From Kineosporia babensis (GTDB taxonomy: Bacteria > Actinomycetota > Actinomycetes > Actinomycetales > Kineosporiaceae): DNA of 64,000 nucleotides. The notes below the pieces were generated by a model. It saw only the letters and a list, made by a program, of their open reading frames with translations, was not told where the DNA came from and did not search any database. Shown piece by piece: positions 34,966 through 43,510 of this stretch. The translations under genes and the position numbers were made by a program. Where the stretch lies: NCBI RefSeq assembly GCF_021129305.1, contig NZ_JAJOMB010000024.1, positions 1 to 64,000 on the forward strand, given 5' to 3'. How positions within the stretch are numbered: position 1 is the stretch's first letter; every line of letters begins with the position of its first letter.

Positions 34966-35832
34966 TCAGGCCTGGGCGACGTCCATGATGTACTGCCCGT
35001 AGGGCGACTTGGCCAGGCGGGCGCCCAGGCTGAAACACTCGTCCTGGTCGATGTAGCCCATCCGCCAGGCGATCTCCTCCAGGCAGGCGATCCGCACGCC
35101 CTGGCGCTGGTGCAGCACCTGCACGTACTGCCCGGCCTGCATCAGGGCGTCGTGGGTGCCTGTGTCCAGCCAGACGAAACCCCGCCCCAGCTGTACCAGG
35201 CGGGCCCGGCCCTGCTCCAGGTACACGCGGTTGACGTCGGTGATCTCCAGTTCACCACGCTCGGAAGGCCGCAGCCCCCGGGCGATCTCCAGCACCTGGT
35301 TGTCGTAGTAGTACAGCCCGGTGACCGCCAGGTTGGAGCGGGGCTTGAGCGGTTTCTCCTCGAGCGAGACCAGGTTGCCGAACTCGTCCACCTCGCCCAC
35401 GCCGTAGCGCTCCGGATCGCGCACCGGATGCCCGAACAGCACACAGCCCTGCACGTCACGGGCCAGCGACTGCAGCAGGCCGGCGAACCCGGCGCCGTGA
35501 AAGATGTTGTCCCCCAGGATCAGGGCCACCGAGTCGTCACCCACGTGGTCGGCCGAGACCAGGAACGCGTCGGCCAGGCCGCGCGGGTGCTCCTGCTGCG
35601 CGTAGCTCAGCCGCAGCCCCAGCGACGAGCCGTCGCCCAGCAGGCCCTCGAAGGTGGCCCGGTCGCGCGGCGCGGTGATGATCTGGATGTCGGTGATCCC
35701 GGCCAGCATCAGCACCGACAGCGGGTAGTGGATCATCGGCTTGTCGTACACCGGCAGCAGCTGTTTCGACAGCGCGAGGGTGACCGGGTGCAGCCGGGTG
35801 CCGTGGCCCCCGGCCAGGATGATCCCCTTCAC
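34966..35832 (-). CDS. rmlA: Glucose-1-phosphate thymidylyltransferase
   Basis: The 288-residue nucleotidyltransferase shows GIILAGGHGTRLHPVT, KQLLPVYDKPMIHYPLS and the LGDNIFHG loop, with the usual RmlA length. It makes dTDP-glucose, the entry point for the deoxysugars. GTG 35832 overlaps the methyltransferase stop (GTGA), so the two are coupled. Confidence 0.96.
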   Translation of the reverse strand: MKGIILAGGHGTRLHPVTLALSKQLLPVYDKPMIHYPLSVLMLAGITDIQIITAPRDRATFEGLLGDGSSLGLRLSYAQQEHPRGLADAFLVSADHVGDDSVALILGDNIFHGAGFAGLLQSLARDVQGCVLFGHPVRDPERYGVGEVDEFGNLVSLEEKPLKPRSNLAVTGLYYYDNQVLEIARGLRPSERGELEITDVNRVYLEQGRARLVQLGRGFVWLDTGTHDALMQAGQYVQVLHQRQGVRIACLEEIAWRMGYIDQDECFSLGARLAKSPYGQYIMDVAQA

Positions 35833-36824
35833 GACTGCGGGGTGGCCTCGACCACGAAGCGCCCCCGGGCGTTCTCCCCCGAGGCGGTGACCTTCAGCCC
35901 GGCGGCCGCGGCCATCGCCGTGAACTGGGTGAAGTTCCTGGTCCGGCCGCCGTTGAGGACCATCAGCAGCAGCCCGGCCCGGCTGGCGGCGGCACCGGCC
36001 GAGACGCCTCCGACCACCACCACCCGGCCGTTCGGGGCAGCGGCCTCGGCGCAGCCGCGCAGCAGTTGTGTGGCCGGCTCGTCGGACCAGTCGAGCAGCA
36101 CGCGGGCCAGCAGGTACACGTCGCCGCCGGGCGGCAGCGGGTCGAAGAAACTCTGCCCGCTCACCTGCACCCGGTCGGCCACTCCGGCGGCCTCGAAGAT
36201 CTCGCCGGAGCGCTCGACCGTGCGCGGCAGGTCCACCAGGGTGCCCTGCACGTGGGGGTGCGCCTTGAGGATCTCGGCGAGCATCCCCCCGGTCCCACCA
36301 CCGACGTCCACCACGCGCCGCACCGAACTCCAGTCGTCGTGCAGCAGCACGTCCGGGTCCGGCACTCCCGCACCCTCGTACCCCATCAGGGAGTCGTAAC
36401 TGGCGGCGAGCTGAGGGTTCGCCTCCAGATCCTCCCAGAACGGACGTCCGTAAACGGTTTCGTAGGTCGGCTTTCCGGTACGGACGGCGGACAGCAGTCC
36501 GCTCCAGGCCCCGGCGATCCGGCCGCCGTGGCCATCGAGGTCAAAACCCCGCAGCGGGCCGGGTTCCAGCAGCACCCGCGCCGCCTCGTTCAGCCGGAAG
36601 CGTCCCTCACCGGGTTCCTCGAAGACCCCCTGACCGACCAGGTGCCGCAGCACCCGCGCCAGCGACTCGGCGTCACTGCCGGTCTTGGTGGCGAGCTCGC
36701 CGACCTCCTCGATCCCGCCGGCCATCTGCTCGGCGACGCCCAGCGTGGCCACCACGCGCAGGCTCCAGGGAGTTGCCAGGTCGCTCAACGCTGCGACATT
36801 CGCCTTGCCCGGCATGTCCGGCAC
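35829..36824 (-). CDS. SAM-dependent O-methyltransferase
   Basis: The 331-residue DnrK/TcmO-family methyltransferase has VVDVGGGTGGMLAEIL (SAM loop) and a winged-helix N terminus (LATPWSLRVVATLGVAEQM). GTG 36824 has GGAGG six bases upstream; ATG 36815 is an alternative. Its position with RmlA and the glycosyltransferase might mean a sugar hydroxyl, but the family usually methylates phenols of aromatic polyketides. The promoter carries an element shared with that of the 2,3-dehydratase (see 36913-36932). Confidence 0.88.
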   Translation of the reverse strand: MPDMPGKANVAALSDLATPWSLRVVATLGVAEQMAGGIEEVGELATKTGSDAESLARVLRHLVGQGVFEEPGEGRFRLNEAARVLLEPGPLRGFDLDGHGGRIAGAWSGLLSAVRTGKPTYETVYGRPFWEDLEANPQLAASYDSLMGYEGAGVPDPDVLLHDDWSSVRRVVDVGGGTGGMLAEILKAHPHVQGTLVDLPRTVERSGEIFEAAGVADRVQVSGQSFFDPLPPGGDVYLLARVLLDWSDEPATQLLRGCAEAAAPNGRVVVVGGVSAGAAASRAGLLLMVLNGGRTRNFTQFTAMAAAAGLKVTASGENARGRFVVEATPQS

Positions 36825-36912
36825 GGACTACCTCCACACTCAGAGTTCGGTCTGGTCTGGCGTCGGATGCTGACCCCCGCCACGACTCGAAGGCTAGCCA
36901 GGCCACATCCTC

Positions 36913-36932
36913 CCGGCACCTTCGACATTGCC
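36913..36932 (-). promoter_or_regulatory. Shared sugar-operon element, copy 1
   Basis: On the minus strand this reads GGCAATGTCGAAGGTGCCGG, 89 bases before the methyltransferase start. An almost identical 20-mer (one mismatch) precedes the 2,3-dehydratase at 41929. In both copies ATGTCG or TTGTCG is followed after 17 bases by TGGCCT or TGGCCC, so it may be a promoter plus overlapping operator. Confidence 0.5.
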
Positions 36933-37044
36933 TGCGGTAGAAGCCTTCTTGCGGCGGGCAACCTGGAAGAAGACTTCCCGCCCTGGCCCGTACCAGGATG
37001 TCGCCCGGAAGGCTGCGGCGCCGGCCGGAGGAAGGGAGCTGCGC

Positions 37045-38043
37045 TTGTCCGGGTCCACGGACTTGCACGTCAGGCTCGGACGCACCGGACTGCTGGTGAG
37101 CCGGCTGGGCCTGGGAACCGTGAACTTCGGCGGCCGTCTCGACGAGGCGCAGGCCCACCGCCTGCTCGATCACGCCCACGAGCGGGGCATCAACCTCGTG
37201 GACACCGCGAGCGTGTACGGCTGGCGGGTGTACAAGGGCTGGACCGAAGAGGTGATCGGGCGCTGGGCCGCCCGCGGGTCCCGCCGCGACGACGTGATCG
37301 TCTCGACCAAGGTCGGCCTGCCGATGAGCGATGTGCCGAACGACTCGGGGCTGTCGCTGCGCAACATCGTGCGGTCCTGCGAGGCCTCGCTGCGGCGGCT
37401 GCAGACCGACTGGATCGACCTGTTCCAGATCCACCACGTCGACCGCAGCGTCGCCTGGGACGAGATCTGGCAGGCCATGGAGCTTCTCGTCCAGCAGGGC
37501 AAGGTCCGCTACGTCGGGTCCTCCAACTGCGCGGGCTGGGACCTGGCGGCCGCTCAGGAGAGCGCGCGCCGACGCGGGGTGACCTCGCTGGCCTCGGAGC
37601 AGTGCCTGTACAACCTGGCCACCCGCGAGCCCGAACTGGAGATCCTGCCCGCGGCCGAGGCCTACGGCATCGGGGTGCTGGTCTGGTCGCCCCTGCACAG
37701 CGGGCTGCTCTCCGGAGTGCTGGCCAAGCAGGCCGCGGGCGAGGCGGTGAAGTCCGCCCAGGGTCGTTCGGCAAGCGCCCTGGCGCAGCACCGGGACCAG
37801 ATCGCCGAGTACGAGAAGGTGTGCCACGAAGCCGGACGGCCGCCGGCCCAGGCCGGGCTGGCCTGGGTGCTGTCGCGGCCTGAAGTGAGCGGCGCCATCA
37901 TCGGGCCGCGCACCACCGAGCACATCGACGATGCACTGCGGGCCTGGCAAGAACCCCTGAGCGAAGACCTGGCAAGTCAGCTGGAATCGCTGTTCCCGGC
38001 TCCCGGACGCGGTTTTCCCGCTCCGGACGCCTGGATCGGCTGA
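37045..38043 (+). CDS. Aldo/keto reductase, deoxysugar type
   Basis: The 332-residue AKR has GTVNFGG, the catalytic Asp/Tyr in LVDTASVYGW, Lys in VSTKVG and His in FQIHHVD. It belongs to the branch used as NDP-hexose 3-ketoreductase or 2,3-enoyl reductase (EryBII, TylCII, UrdT relatives). I chose TTG 37045 because AAGGGAG lies five bases upstream and the product then starts at the normal AKR beginning (LHVRLGRTGLLVSRLGLG); upstream in-frame ATG 36928 would encode an unrelated tail. It forms a plus-strand sugar operon to 40464. Confidence 0.87.
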   Translation: MSGSTDLHVRLGRTGLLVSRLGLGTVNFGGRLDEAQAHRLLDHAHERGINLVDTASVYGWRVYKGWTEEVIGRWAARGSRRDDVIVSTKVGLPMSDVPNDSGLSLRNIVRSCEASLRRLQTDWIDLFQIHHVDRSVAWDEIWQAMELLVQQGKVRYVGSSNCAGWDLAAAQESARRRGVTSLASEQCLYNLATREPELEILPAAEAYGIGVLVWSPLHSGLLSGVLAKQAAGEAVKSAQGRSASALAQHRDQIAEYEKVCHEAGRPPAQAGLAWVLSRPEVSGAIIGPRTTEHIDDALRAWQEPLSEDLASQLESLFPAPGRGFPAPDAWIG

Positions 38044-38064
38044 GGCCACCGGAGGGAGAGCAGG

Positions 38065-38850
38065 ATGACCGAGAGCCCCACCAGCCCTAGGTACACCGAT
38101 CCGCTGATCGTCCCGCACGAGTCGACGGCCGAGCGGGAGTCGCGCGAGCAGCTCACCGAACTGCTGCGCGAGAGCCCGGTCCCGCCGGAGTACCTGATCG
38201 ACAACCTGCCCGTCTACCTGCGCCGGGGCCAGCTCAGCGACCTGCTGACGATGGACGCGCTGTACCGGCAGGTGCGCGAGGTGCCCGGGGTGATCATGGA
38301 GTTCGGGGTGCTGCACGGCCGTCATCTGGCCGCGTTCACCGCGCTGCGGGGCATCTACGAGCCGCAGAACTCCCTGCGCCGGATCATCGGTTTCGACACC
38401 TTCACCGGTTTCCCCGACATCAACCGGGTGGACGAGGTGAGCCCCAGCGCCGTGGTGGGCCGTTTCCGCACCAGCGAGGAGTACCCGCAGCATCTGCGCG
38501 AGGTGCTGCGCGCCCACGAACTGGGTGAGCATCTGGGCCACGTGCAGCGCAGCTTCGTCGTGCAGGGTGACGTGCGCGAGAGCGTGCCGCGCTACCTGGA
38601 GGAGAACCCGCACACCGTGATCGCCTTGGCCTACTTCGACCTGGACCTGTACGAGCCCACCCGCGACGTGCTGCGGATGATCACGCCGTACCTGGCCAAG
38701 GGCTCGATCGTGGCCTTCGACGAACTGGCGCACCCCAAGTGGCCGGGCGAGACGGCCGCCCTGCGCGAGGTGCTGGACCTGTCGCAGGTGCGGCTGGAGA
38801 AGATCGACGGACGCGAGCCCCCGGTGATCTACCTGCGCTGGAACTCCTGA
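38065..38850 (+). CDS. TylF/MycF-type sugar O-methyltransferase
   Basis: This 261-residue SAM methyltransferase resembles the TylF/MycF/CmcI family: EFGVLHGRHLAAFTAL (SAM loop), IIGFDTFTGFP and the metal-binding ALAYFDLDLYEPTRDVL. Members methylate deoxysugar hydroxyls with Mg2+. Here it could make the 3-O-methyl of an oleandrose-like 2,6-dideoxyhexose, in keeping with the dehydratase and reductases nearby. ATG 38065 follows GGAGGGAGAGCAGG. Confidence 0.82.
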   Translation: MTESPTSPRYTDPLIVPHESTAERESREQLTELLRESPVPPEYLIDNLPVYLRRGQLSDLLTMDALYRQVREVPGVIMEFGVLHGRHLAAFTALRGIYEPQNSLRRIIGFDTFTGFPDINRVDEVSPSAVVGRFRTSEEYPQHLREVLRAHELGEHLGHVQRSFVVQGDVRESVPRYLEENPHTVIALAYFDLDLYEPTRDVLRMITPYLAKGSIVAFDELAHPKWPGETAALREVLDLSQVRLEKIDGREPPVIYLRWNS

Positions 38851-38890
38851 TGGGCAGCCCTGCGAAGAGCCAGAAGAGTGAGGGGTACTG

Positions 38891-39484
38891 ATGCGGTTCA
38901 CCGAGATGTCGATCGCCGGGGCCTACCGGGTCGATCCGGAGCCGTTCCCTGACCGCCGGGGCACCTTCTTCGAGGCGGTCAAGAGCAGCGACCTACGGGC
39001 CGCCAGCGGCTGGGACCTGATCGTGCGGCAGGTGAACTTCTCGGTCTCGCGCAAGAACACCCTGCGCGGCATCCACGGCACGACGGTACCGCCCGGGCAG
39101 GGCAAGTTCGTAACCTGTGTGCGGGGCCGGGCGCTGGACATCGCGGTCGACATCCGCCTGGGCTCGCCCACGTTCGGGCAGTACGAGGTCACCGAGCAGA
39201 GCGCCGGGTCGGGTACCGCAGTGTTCCTGCCGGACGGGATCGGGCACGCCTTCCTAGCCCTGAGCGACGACACCTCGATGTGCTACCTCTGCTCGGCCGA
39301 GTACGTGCCGGGCACGATGATCGAGATCGACGCGCTGGACCCGGAACTTGCCCTTCCCTGGGGTCTGACCCAGGAGCCGATCCGTTCGGACAAGGACGCG
39401 GCGGCCCCCACGCTGGCCCAGGTCGCCGCCAGTGGTCGCCTGCCCACGTTCGAGCAGTGCCCGCCGGTCCCGGTCCGGGCATGA
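38891..39484 (+). CDS. dTDP-4-keto-6-deoxyhexose 3,5-epimerase family (EvaD/OleL type)
   Basis: The 197-residue RmlC-fold cupin begins with MSIAGAYRVDPEPFPDRRGTF and carries NTLRGIHG (catalytic His), KFVTCVRGRALDIAVDIRLG and the PDGIGHAFLAL segment. Epimerises C-5 (and/or C-3) of the 4-keto sugar toward an L-sugar. The LRGIHG form fits the antibiotic-pathway branch rather than RmlC (LRGLHYQ). Ends with an ATGA overlap with the next gene. Confidence 0.92.
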   Translation: MRFTEMSIAGAYRVDPEPFPDRRGTFFEAVKSSDLRAASGWDLIVRQVNFSVSRKNTLRGIHGTTVPPGQGKFVTCVRGRALDIAVDIRLGSPTFGQYEVTEQSAGSGTAVFLPDGIGHAFLALSDDTSMCYLCSAEYVPGTMIEIDALDPELALPWGLTQEPIRSDKDAAAPTLAQVAASGRLPTFEQCPPVPVRA

Positions 39485-40464
39485 GCGCCCCGGCCGTTCG
39501 GGTCGGGGTGCTCGGGTGCGCGAGCATTGCGTTGCGGCGGATGCTGCCGGCCATGCAGGAGACCAGGCAGATCGAGATCGTGGCGGTGGCCAGCCGGGAC
39601 GCCGACCGGGCGGTGCAGTTCGCCACCCGGTTCGGCTGCGCGGGCGTGGTCGGCTACGACGCCCTTCTGGCCCGCGACGATGTGGAGGCCGTCTACATCC
39701 CGCTGCCCTCGGGTCTGCACGCGCACTGGGCGGCACGGGCCCTGGCGGCCGGCAAGCATGTGCTGTCGGAGAAGCCGCTGACCGGCGAGCAGGCCGTCGC
39801 CGAGCAGCTGGTGCAGCAGGCCCGGTCGCAGAACCTGCGGCTGACCGAGAACTTCATGTTCCTGCACCACCACCAGCACCGGGCGGTGCGGGACCTGCTG
39901 GCCGCCGGAAGGATCGGCCGGCTGCAGGTCTTCAGCGCCAGCTTCGGCATCCCGCAGCTGCCGGCGCAGGACGTGCGCTACAACCCGTCCCTGGGCGGCG
40001 GTGCGCTGCTGGACGTGGGCGTGTACCCGCTGCGGGCGGCCTCGTACTTCCTGGGCGGCTCGCTGCAGGTACTCGGGGCGGTCCTGCGCCGCGACCCGGT
40101 CACCGGAGTCGACGTGGCCGGGCACGTGCTGCTCACCACGCCCGAAGGGATCAGCGCCGAGCTGTCTTTCGGGTTCGAGCACGCATACCGTTCGGGCTAC
40201 AGCCTGTGGGGCAGCAGCGGCCGGCTGAGCCTGGATCGCGCCTTCACCCCTCCCCCGGATCTGAAACCCGTGATCCGGCTGGAGCAACCGGCCCAGACCG
40301 AAGAGCTGACCTTGGAACCGGACCACCAGTTCCGCAACATCGCGCAGTCTTTCGCGGCCTCGGTCCGGCAGGGAACAGATCCGGACGGCTGTGGTGAGGA
40401 CCTGATCGCGCAGGCGCGGTTGATCGAGCAGGTCCAACGGCAAGCCCAGATGGTAGACGCCTGA
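39481..40464 (+). CDS. NDP-hexose 3-ketoreductase, Gfo/Idh/MocA family
   Basis: This 327-residue oxidoreductase has RVGVLGCASIALR (NADP loop), the EKPLTGEQ lysine motif and GGGALLDVGVYPLRA, like OleW, UrdS-partner and EryBII-independent 3-ketoreductases. It acts on the unstable 3,4-diketo sugar made by the 2,3-dehydratase, giving the 2-deoxy-3-hydroxy sugar. ATG 39481 overlaps the epimerase stop. The dehydratase is encoded convergently just beyond the hairpin at 40465. Confidence 0.9.
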   Translation: MSAPAVRVGVLGCASIALRRMLPAMQETRQIEIVAVASRDADRAVQFATRFGCAGVVGYDALLARDDVEAVYIPLPSGLHAHWAARALAAGKHVLSEKPLTGEQAVAEQLVQQARSQNLRLTENFMFLHHHQHRAVRDLLAAGRIGRLQVFSASFGIPQLPAQDVRYNPSLGGGALLDVGVYPLRAASYFLGGSLQVLGAVLRRDPVTGVDVAGHVLLTTPEGISAELSFGFEHAYRSGYSLWGSSGRLSLDRAFTPPPDLKPVIRLEQPAQTEELTLEPDHQFRNIAQSFAASVRQGTDPDGCGEDLIAQARLIEQVQRQAQMVDA

Positions 40465-40492
40465 GGCACCGGTGCTTTTCGGCACCGGTGCC
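40465..40492. terminator. Bidirectional terminator hairpin
   Basis: An 11-bp perfect stem pairs 40465-40475 with 40482-40492 around TTTTCG, between the convergent ketoreductase and dehydratase genes. Confidence 0.8.
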
Positions 40493-40504
40493 GTCCCCTC
40501 GGGT

Positions 40505-41863
40505 CTACCTCAGAACCGACAGCAGCGATCGGGCCTGCACATTGACGTAGCGGCTGTGCCCGGCTAGCAGGCTCAGCTGCGCCGGTGTGACCCAGCGATA
40601 CCCCGGCGGGGCCTGGGCCGGCGTGCTCGACTCGTCGGTCTCGACGATGAGGTAGCGACTTTCGGCGTTCAGGAAGCGTCCGCCCTCTTCGGAGTGCATC
40701 GCCGAGTACCGAATCCGCCCGGCGTCCGGGTTCTCGAAAAGATCCAGAAAGCGAGGACGTTCGGACGCCGGCAGACGGGTGTAGTTGGCTGGGACGCACT
40801 GCACCGTGGGCCCCAGTTCGGCGGTGTCCAGAAATCCGCCCTCAGCCCGCGCGTTCACCAGCACGTGGCCCACCCCGCCGAAGCTGCGCCAGGCGAAGCC
40901 GACCACGCCCGGGGCCACCGGCTCGATCAGCGGCTGGCTCCAGCCGGCCACCTCACGCCCGGCTCCCTCCACCGCCACGGCCACCACCCGGAAGAACCGG
41001 TGGTCGCCCCGATGGATGCTGTGCGAGTCCCGCAGCCACCCCTCGATCCCGTCCAGGGGCCGCAGGTGTGCGTCCAGGGTGAGCCGGCTGCGTTCTCCGG
41101 TGAACCACGACATCACCTCGGTGTCGGAGGAGAGCGCCTGCTGCCCGTCGACCCCCAGCGGGGCACTGGCCAGCACGGTGCGAGCGTCCATGTTCACCAC
41201 GTTGTCCTGCTGCAGCAGGGCTTTCAGCTGACCCAGGGTGAACCAGCCGAAATCCTCACCCAGCAAGGGGACGTCCCCGCTCACCTCGACGATCAGGTTG
41301 CGGTTGCGCTTGCGGTAGAACCAGGAGCCGTGTTCGGACTGCAGCACGTCGGTGATCACCTGGTGCGGCCCGGCCTGCAGGAAGTGCTCCAGATAGCGCA
41401 CGTTCGTGCCGCCGTGCGCCTTGGTGTAGTTGCTGCGGGTGGCCTGGACGGTGGGCGAGAGCTGCACCAGGTTGGGGTTGCCGGGCTCCATCTTGGCCTG
41501 CATCAGGAAGTGCAGCACCCCGTCGAACTCCTTGGCCAGGATGCCCAGGATGCCGATCTCCGGCTGCACGATGATGGGCTGCTGCCACGAGGACTGCGGG
41601 CCGCGCACGTCCAGGCCCTCGACGGTGAAGAACCGGCCGCTGTGGTGCCGGAGGTTCGAGCTGCCGGGCTCGAACGACCACTGGTCGAGCTCGGCGAAGG
41701 GAATCCGGCGGACCTGGGCACCGACCGCCCTGCGGCGGGCCTCGAGCCAGGCGGGCACCTGCTCGCTCGGCATCCCGATCCCCTCGCCGGCCCGGGCCGA
41801 TCGGGCCAGGCGGTCACCGACGGCCCGGCCGGAGCGGGGCTTGAGCACAGTGGGCGTGGTCAC
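40505..41863 (-). CDS. NDP-hexose 2,3-dehydratase
   Basis: The 452-residue protein consists of two homologous halves, as in EvaA/OleV/TylX3: HHSGRFFTVEGLDVRG with QPIIVQPEIGILGIL in the first and HRGDHRFFRVVAVAVEG with QPLIEPVAPGVVGFA in the second. It removes the C-2 hydroxyl of dTDP-4-keto-6-deoxyglucose. GTG 41863 lacks a close ribosome binding site; ATG 41773, with GAGGGG six bases upstream, may be the true start and would drop a basic 30-residue tail. Confidence 0.94.
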   Translation of the reverse strand: MTTPTVLKPRSGRAVGDRLARSARAGEGIGMPSEQVPAWLEARRRAVGAQVRRIPFAELDQWSFEPGSSNLRHHSGRFFTVEGLDVRGPQSSWQQPIIVQPEIGILGILAKEFDGVLHFLMQAKMEPGNPNLVQLSPTVQATRSNYTKAHGGTNVRYLEHFLQAGPHQVITDVLQSEHGSWFYRKRNRNLIVEVSGDVPLLGEDFGWFTLGQLKALLQQDNVVNMDARTVLASAPLGVDGQQALSSDTEVMSWFTGERSRLTLDAHLRPLDGIEGWLRDSHSIHRGDHRFFRVVAVAVEGAGREVAGWSQPLIEPVAPGVVGFAWRSFGGVGHVLVNARAEGGFLDTAELGPTVQCVPANYTRLPASERPRFLDLFENPDAGRIRYSAMHSEEGGRFLNAESRYLIVETDESSTPAQAPPGYRWVTPAQLSLLAGHSRYVNVQARSLLSVLR

Positions 41864-41928
41864 GGTCGATCAGCGCTCCGTTCCGGTCGGCGGCAGGTCA
41901 CTCCCATCCTGAGGCGGGCCAGCCGCGA

Positions 41929-41948
41929 CCGGCACCTTCGACAATGCC
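41929..41948 (-). promoter_or_regulatory. Shared sugar-operon element, copy 2
   Basis: On the minus strand it reads GGCATTGTCGAAGGTGCCGG, 66 bases before the 2,3-dehydratase start, differing by one base from the copy at 36913. In both cases AGGTTGC precedes it by 30-40 bases on the same strand. Confidence 0.5.
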
Positions 41949-41949
41949 C

Positions 41950-41988
41950 AGGTTGCGCCGGAGGCAATACTTTTCAGTGCCGCAACCT
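41950..41988 (-). terminator. Inverted repeat after the peptide operon
   Basis: AGGTTGCG (41950-41957) and CGCAACCT (41981-41988) can form an 8-bp stem directly behind the stop codon of the PNPOx-like gene. It may end the minus-strand operon that begins at 51727, or be part of the dehydratase promoter. Confidence 0.45.
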
Positions 41989-42443
41989 CACGGAAGCCAG
42001 GCTCCGTCGCGCATCAGGTCCCGGCCGGCGATCTCGTTCACCTCACGCCAGGCCTGGATCCGCTGAGGACGGATGTGGAAGAACGGGTAGGGCTCCTTCT
42101 GCGCCCGGGGGTCGAACCCGGCCTTGGCCGCGAACGCGTCCCCCACAGCCTTGGTGGGCCCAGGAGCCGGCAGCGCCCGCACCACCCCGTCGACCATCAC
42201 CACGTCCCGCACCTGCCCCACTCCCAGCCGCACCCGGCCGTTGGCCAGCAGATTCCGGCCGGTGACGGAGTTGCGGGGAGTCGAGACCAGGAAACCGGCA
42301 CCGTCCCAGAAGAAGGACAGCGGGATCAGGTAGGGCCCGTGCGTGGCGTCCGAGGAGGCCACCCACAGGTCGATCTCGTTCTCGAACTTGGCCAAGGTGT
42401 CCTTCACCCGCTGGTCGTGCTCACGGGGTGGGGCCTGACTCAT
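41988..42443 (-). CDS. PNPOx-like split-barrel flavoprotein
   Basis: The 151-residue protein has the split beta-barrel of the pyridoxamine-phosphate oxidase / F420-dependent reductase group: DLWVASSDATHGPYLIPLSFFW, RNLLANGRVRLGVGQVRDVVMVDG and a C-terminal FFHIRPQRIQAWREVNE. Cofactor could be FMN or F420; the family covers oxidases, reductases and quinone-reducing proteins. The start overlaps the aldolase stop (TAATG), so it is translated as the last cistron of the peptide operon. Its role there is unknown. Confidence 0.78.
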   Translation of the reverse strand: MSQAPPREHDQRVKDTLAKFENEIDLWVASSDATHGPYLIPLSFFWDGAGFLVSTPRNSVTGRNLLANGRVRLGVGQVRDVVMVDGVVRALPAPGPTKAVGDAFAAKAGFDPRAQKEPYPFFHIRPQRIQAWREVNEIAGRDLMRDGAWLP

Positions 42444-43507
42444 TATGCCTCCGTAACTCCGCTCGTCTGGGCCACCGACCGCAGTGCCTGCGCGGCCCGG
42501 CGTACGCTCTCGACTCCGTGCGAGCGGTGCAGCACGAAACGTACGTACCCGGTGGGAAGGGACAGTACGCGAACGCCGTGCTCACTCAGCCGAGCGCTGC
42601 ACTCCGGGGAGGTCAGGCCCGCGAGTCGCACCATGACCAGGTTCGTGGGATGCCGCGAGCGCAGCACCTGGGCCCCGGGTACGTGGCTGACCTCGGCCCG
42701 CAGCTGGGCGGCGGTGGCGTGGTCCACGGCCAGGTCGGGCAGGCGGCCCAGGGCCCGCAGAGCCGGCGCGGCCAGAACCCCGCTTTGGTGCATCGTGCCG
42801 CCCAGCCAGGCCCGGAGCCGTCGGGCCTGCTCGACGAATTCCTCGCTCCCGCACAGCAGGGCCCCGGCCGGAGCGCCCAGCCCTTTGGACAGCGCGAAGG
42901 TGACGCTGTCGGCCGGCCCGGCCAACGCGGCGGGTGGGCAGCCGAGCGCCACTGCAGCGTTGGACAGGCGGGCGCCGTCCAGGTGCAGGTGGGCGCTGTG
43001 TTCGTGCACCTGCTCGGCCAGGGCCTGTGTCTGTTCCAGGGTGATGGCGTTGCCGGCGTGCATCATCGCGGTGTTCTCCAGACCGACCACCGTGGGCCGA
43101 CCCGCGTCCTTACGCAATTGCTTTTGCAGGTGTTCCTGGTCGGGCACCCCGTCCTCGTCCTGCTCGCAGGTCTGCAGGTCGATGCCGCCGAAGCTCTGCA
43201 GCCCCTCGGCTTCGAGGAAGCCCATGTGGCTGTGCTCCCCGACGATGGCCCGGGGCGCCCGATCGCCCGCACCGTTGCTCGCGTGGGTACGTACGGCGAG
43301 GAGGTTGGCCATCGTGGCGGTGGGGGTCAGGAGTGCCTTCTGCGTGCCGAGCAACTCCGCTCCGGCCGTCTCCAGGCGGATGACGGTGGGGTCGTCTCCG
43401 TAGACGTCGTCGCCGACCTGAGCGGAGGCCATGGCCGAGCGCATCGCCGGGTCGGGCAGGGTTCGGGTGTCGCTGCGAAAGTCCAGGCAGGGCGGCGAAT
43501 CGGCCAT
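42443..43507 (-). CDS. Threonine aldolase-like PLP enzyme
   Basis: The 354-residue fold type I PLP enzyme of the low-specificity threonine aldolase family has DFRSDTRTLPDPAMRSAM, the HLHLDGARLSNA Asp/His region and the PLP Lys in VTFALSKGLGAP. It would cleave or form beta-hydroxy-alpha-amino acids (glycine plus aldehyde). With an aldehyde dehydrogenase gene beside it, an aldehyde-generating or aldehyde-consuming pair is suggested. ATG 43507 is three bases after the dehydrogenase stop. Confidence 0.9.
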   Translation of the reverse strand: MADSPPCLDFRSDTRTLPDPAMRSAMASAQVGDDVYGDDPTVIRLETAGAELLGTQKALLTPTATMANLLAVRTHASNGAGDRAPRAIVGEHSHMGFLEAEGLQSFGGIDLQTCEQDEDGVPDQEHLQKQLRKDAGRPTVVGLENTAMMHAGNAITLEQTQALAEQVHEHSAHLHLDGARLSNAAVALGCPPAALAGPADSVTFALSKGLGAPAGALLCGSEEFVEQARRLRAWLGGTMHQSGVLAAPALRALGRLPDLAVDHATAAQLRAEVSHVPGAQVLRSRHPTNLVMVRLAGLTSPECSARLSEHGVRVLSLPTGYVRFVLHRSHGVESVRRAAQALRSVAQTSGVTEA

Positions 43508-43510
43508 TGC

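Noticed and set aside
36928-37044. A longer aldo/keto reductase starting at ATG 36928
   Set aside because: The extension spans the shared regulatory element and has no ribosome binding site or similarity to AKRs; TTG 37045 has a good one.
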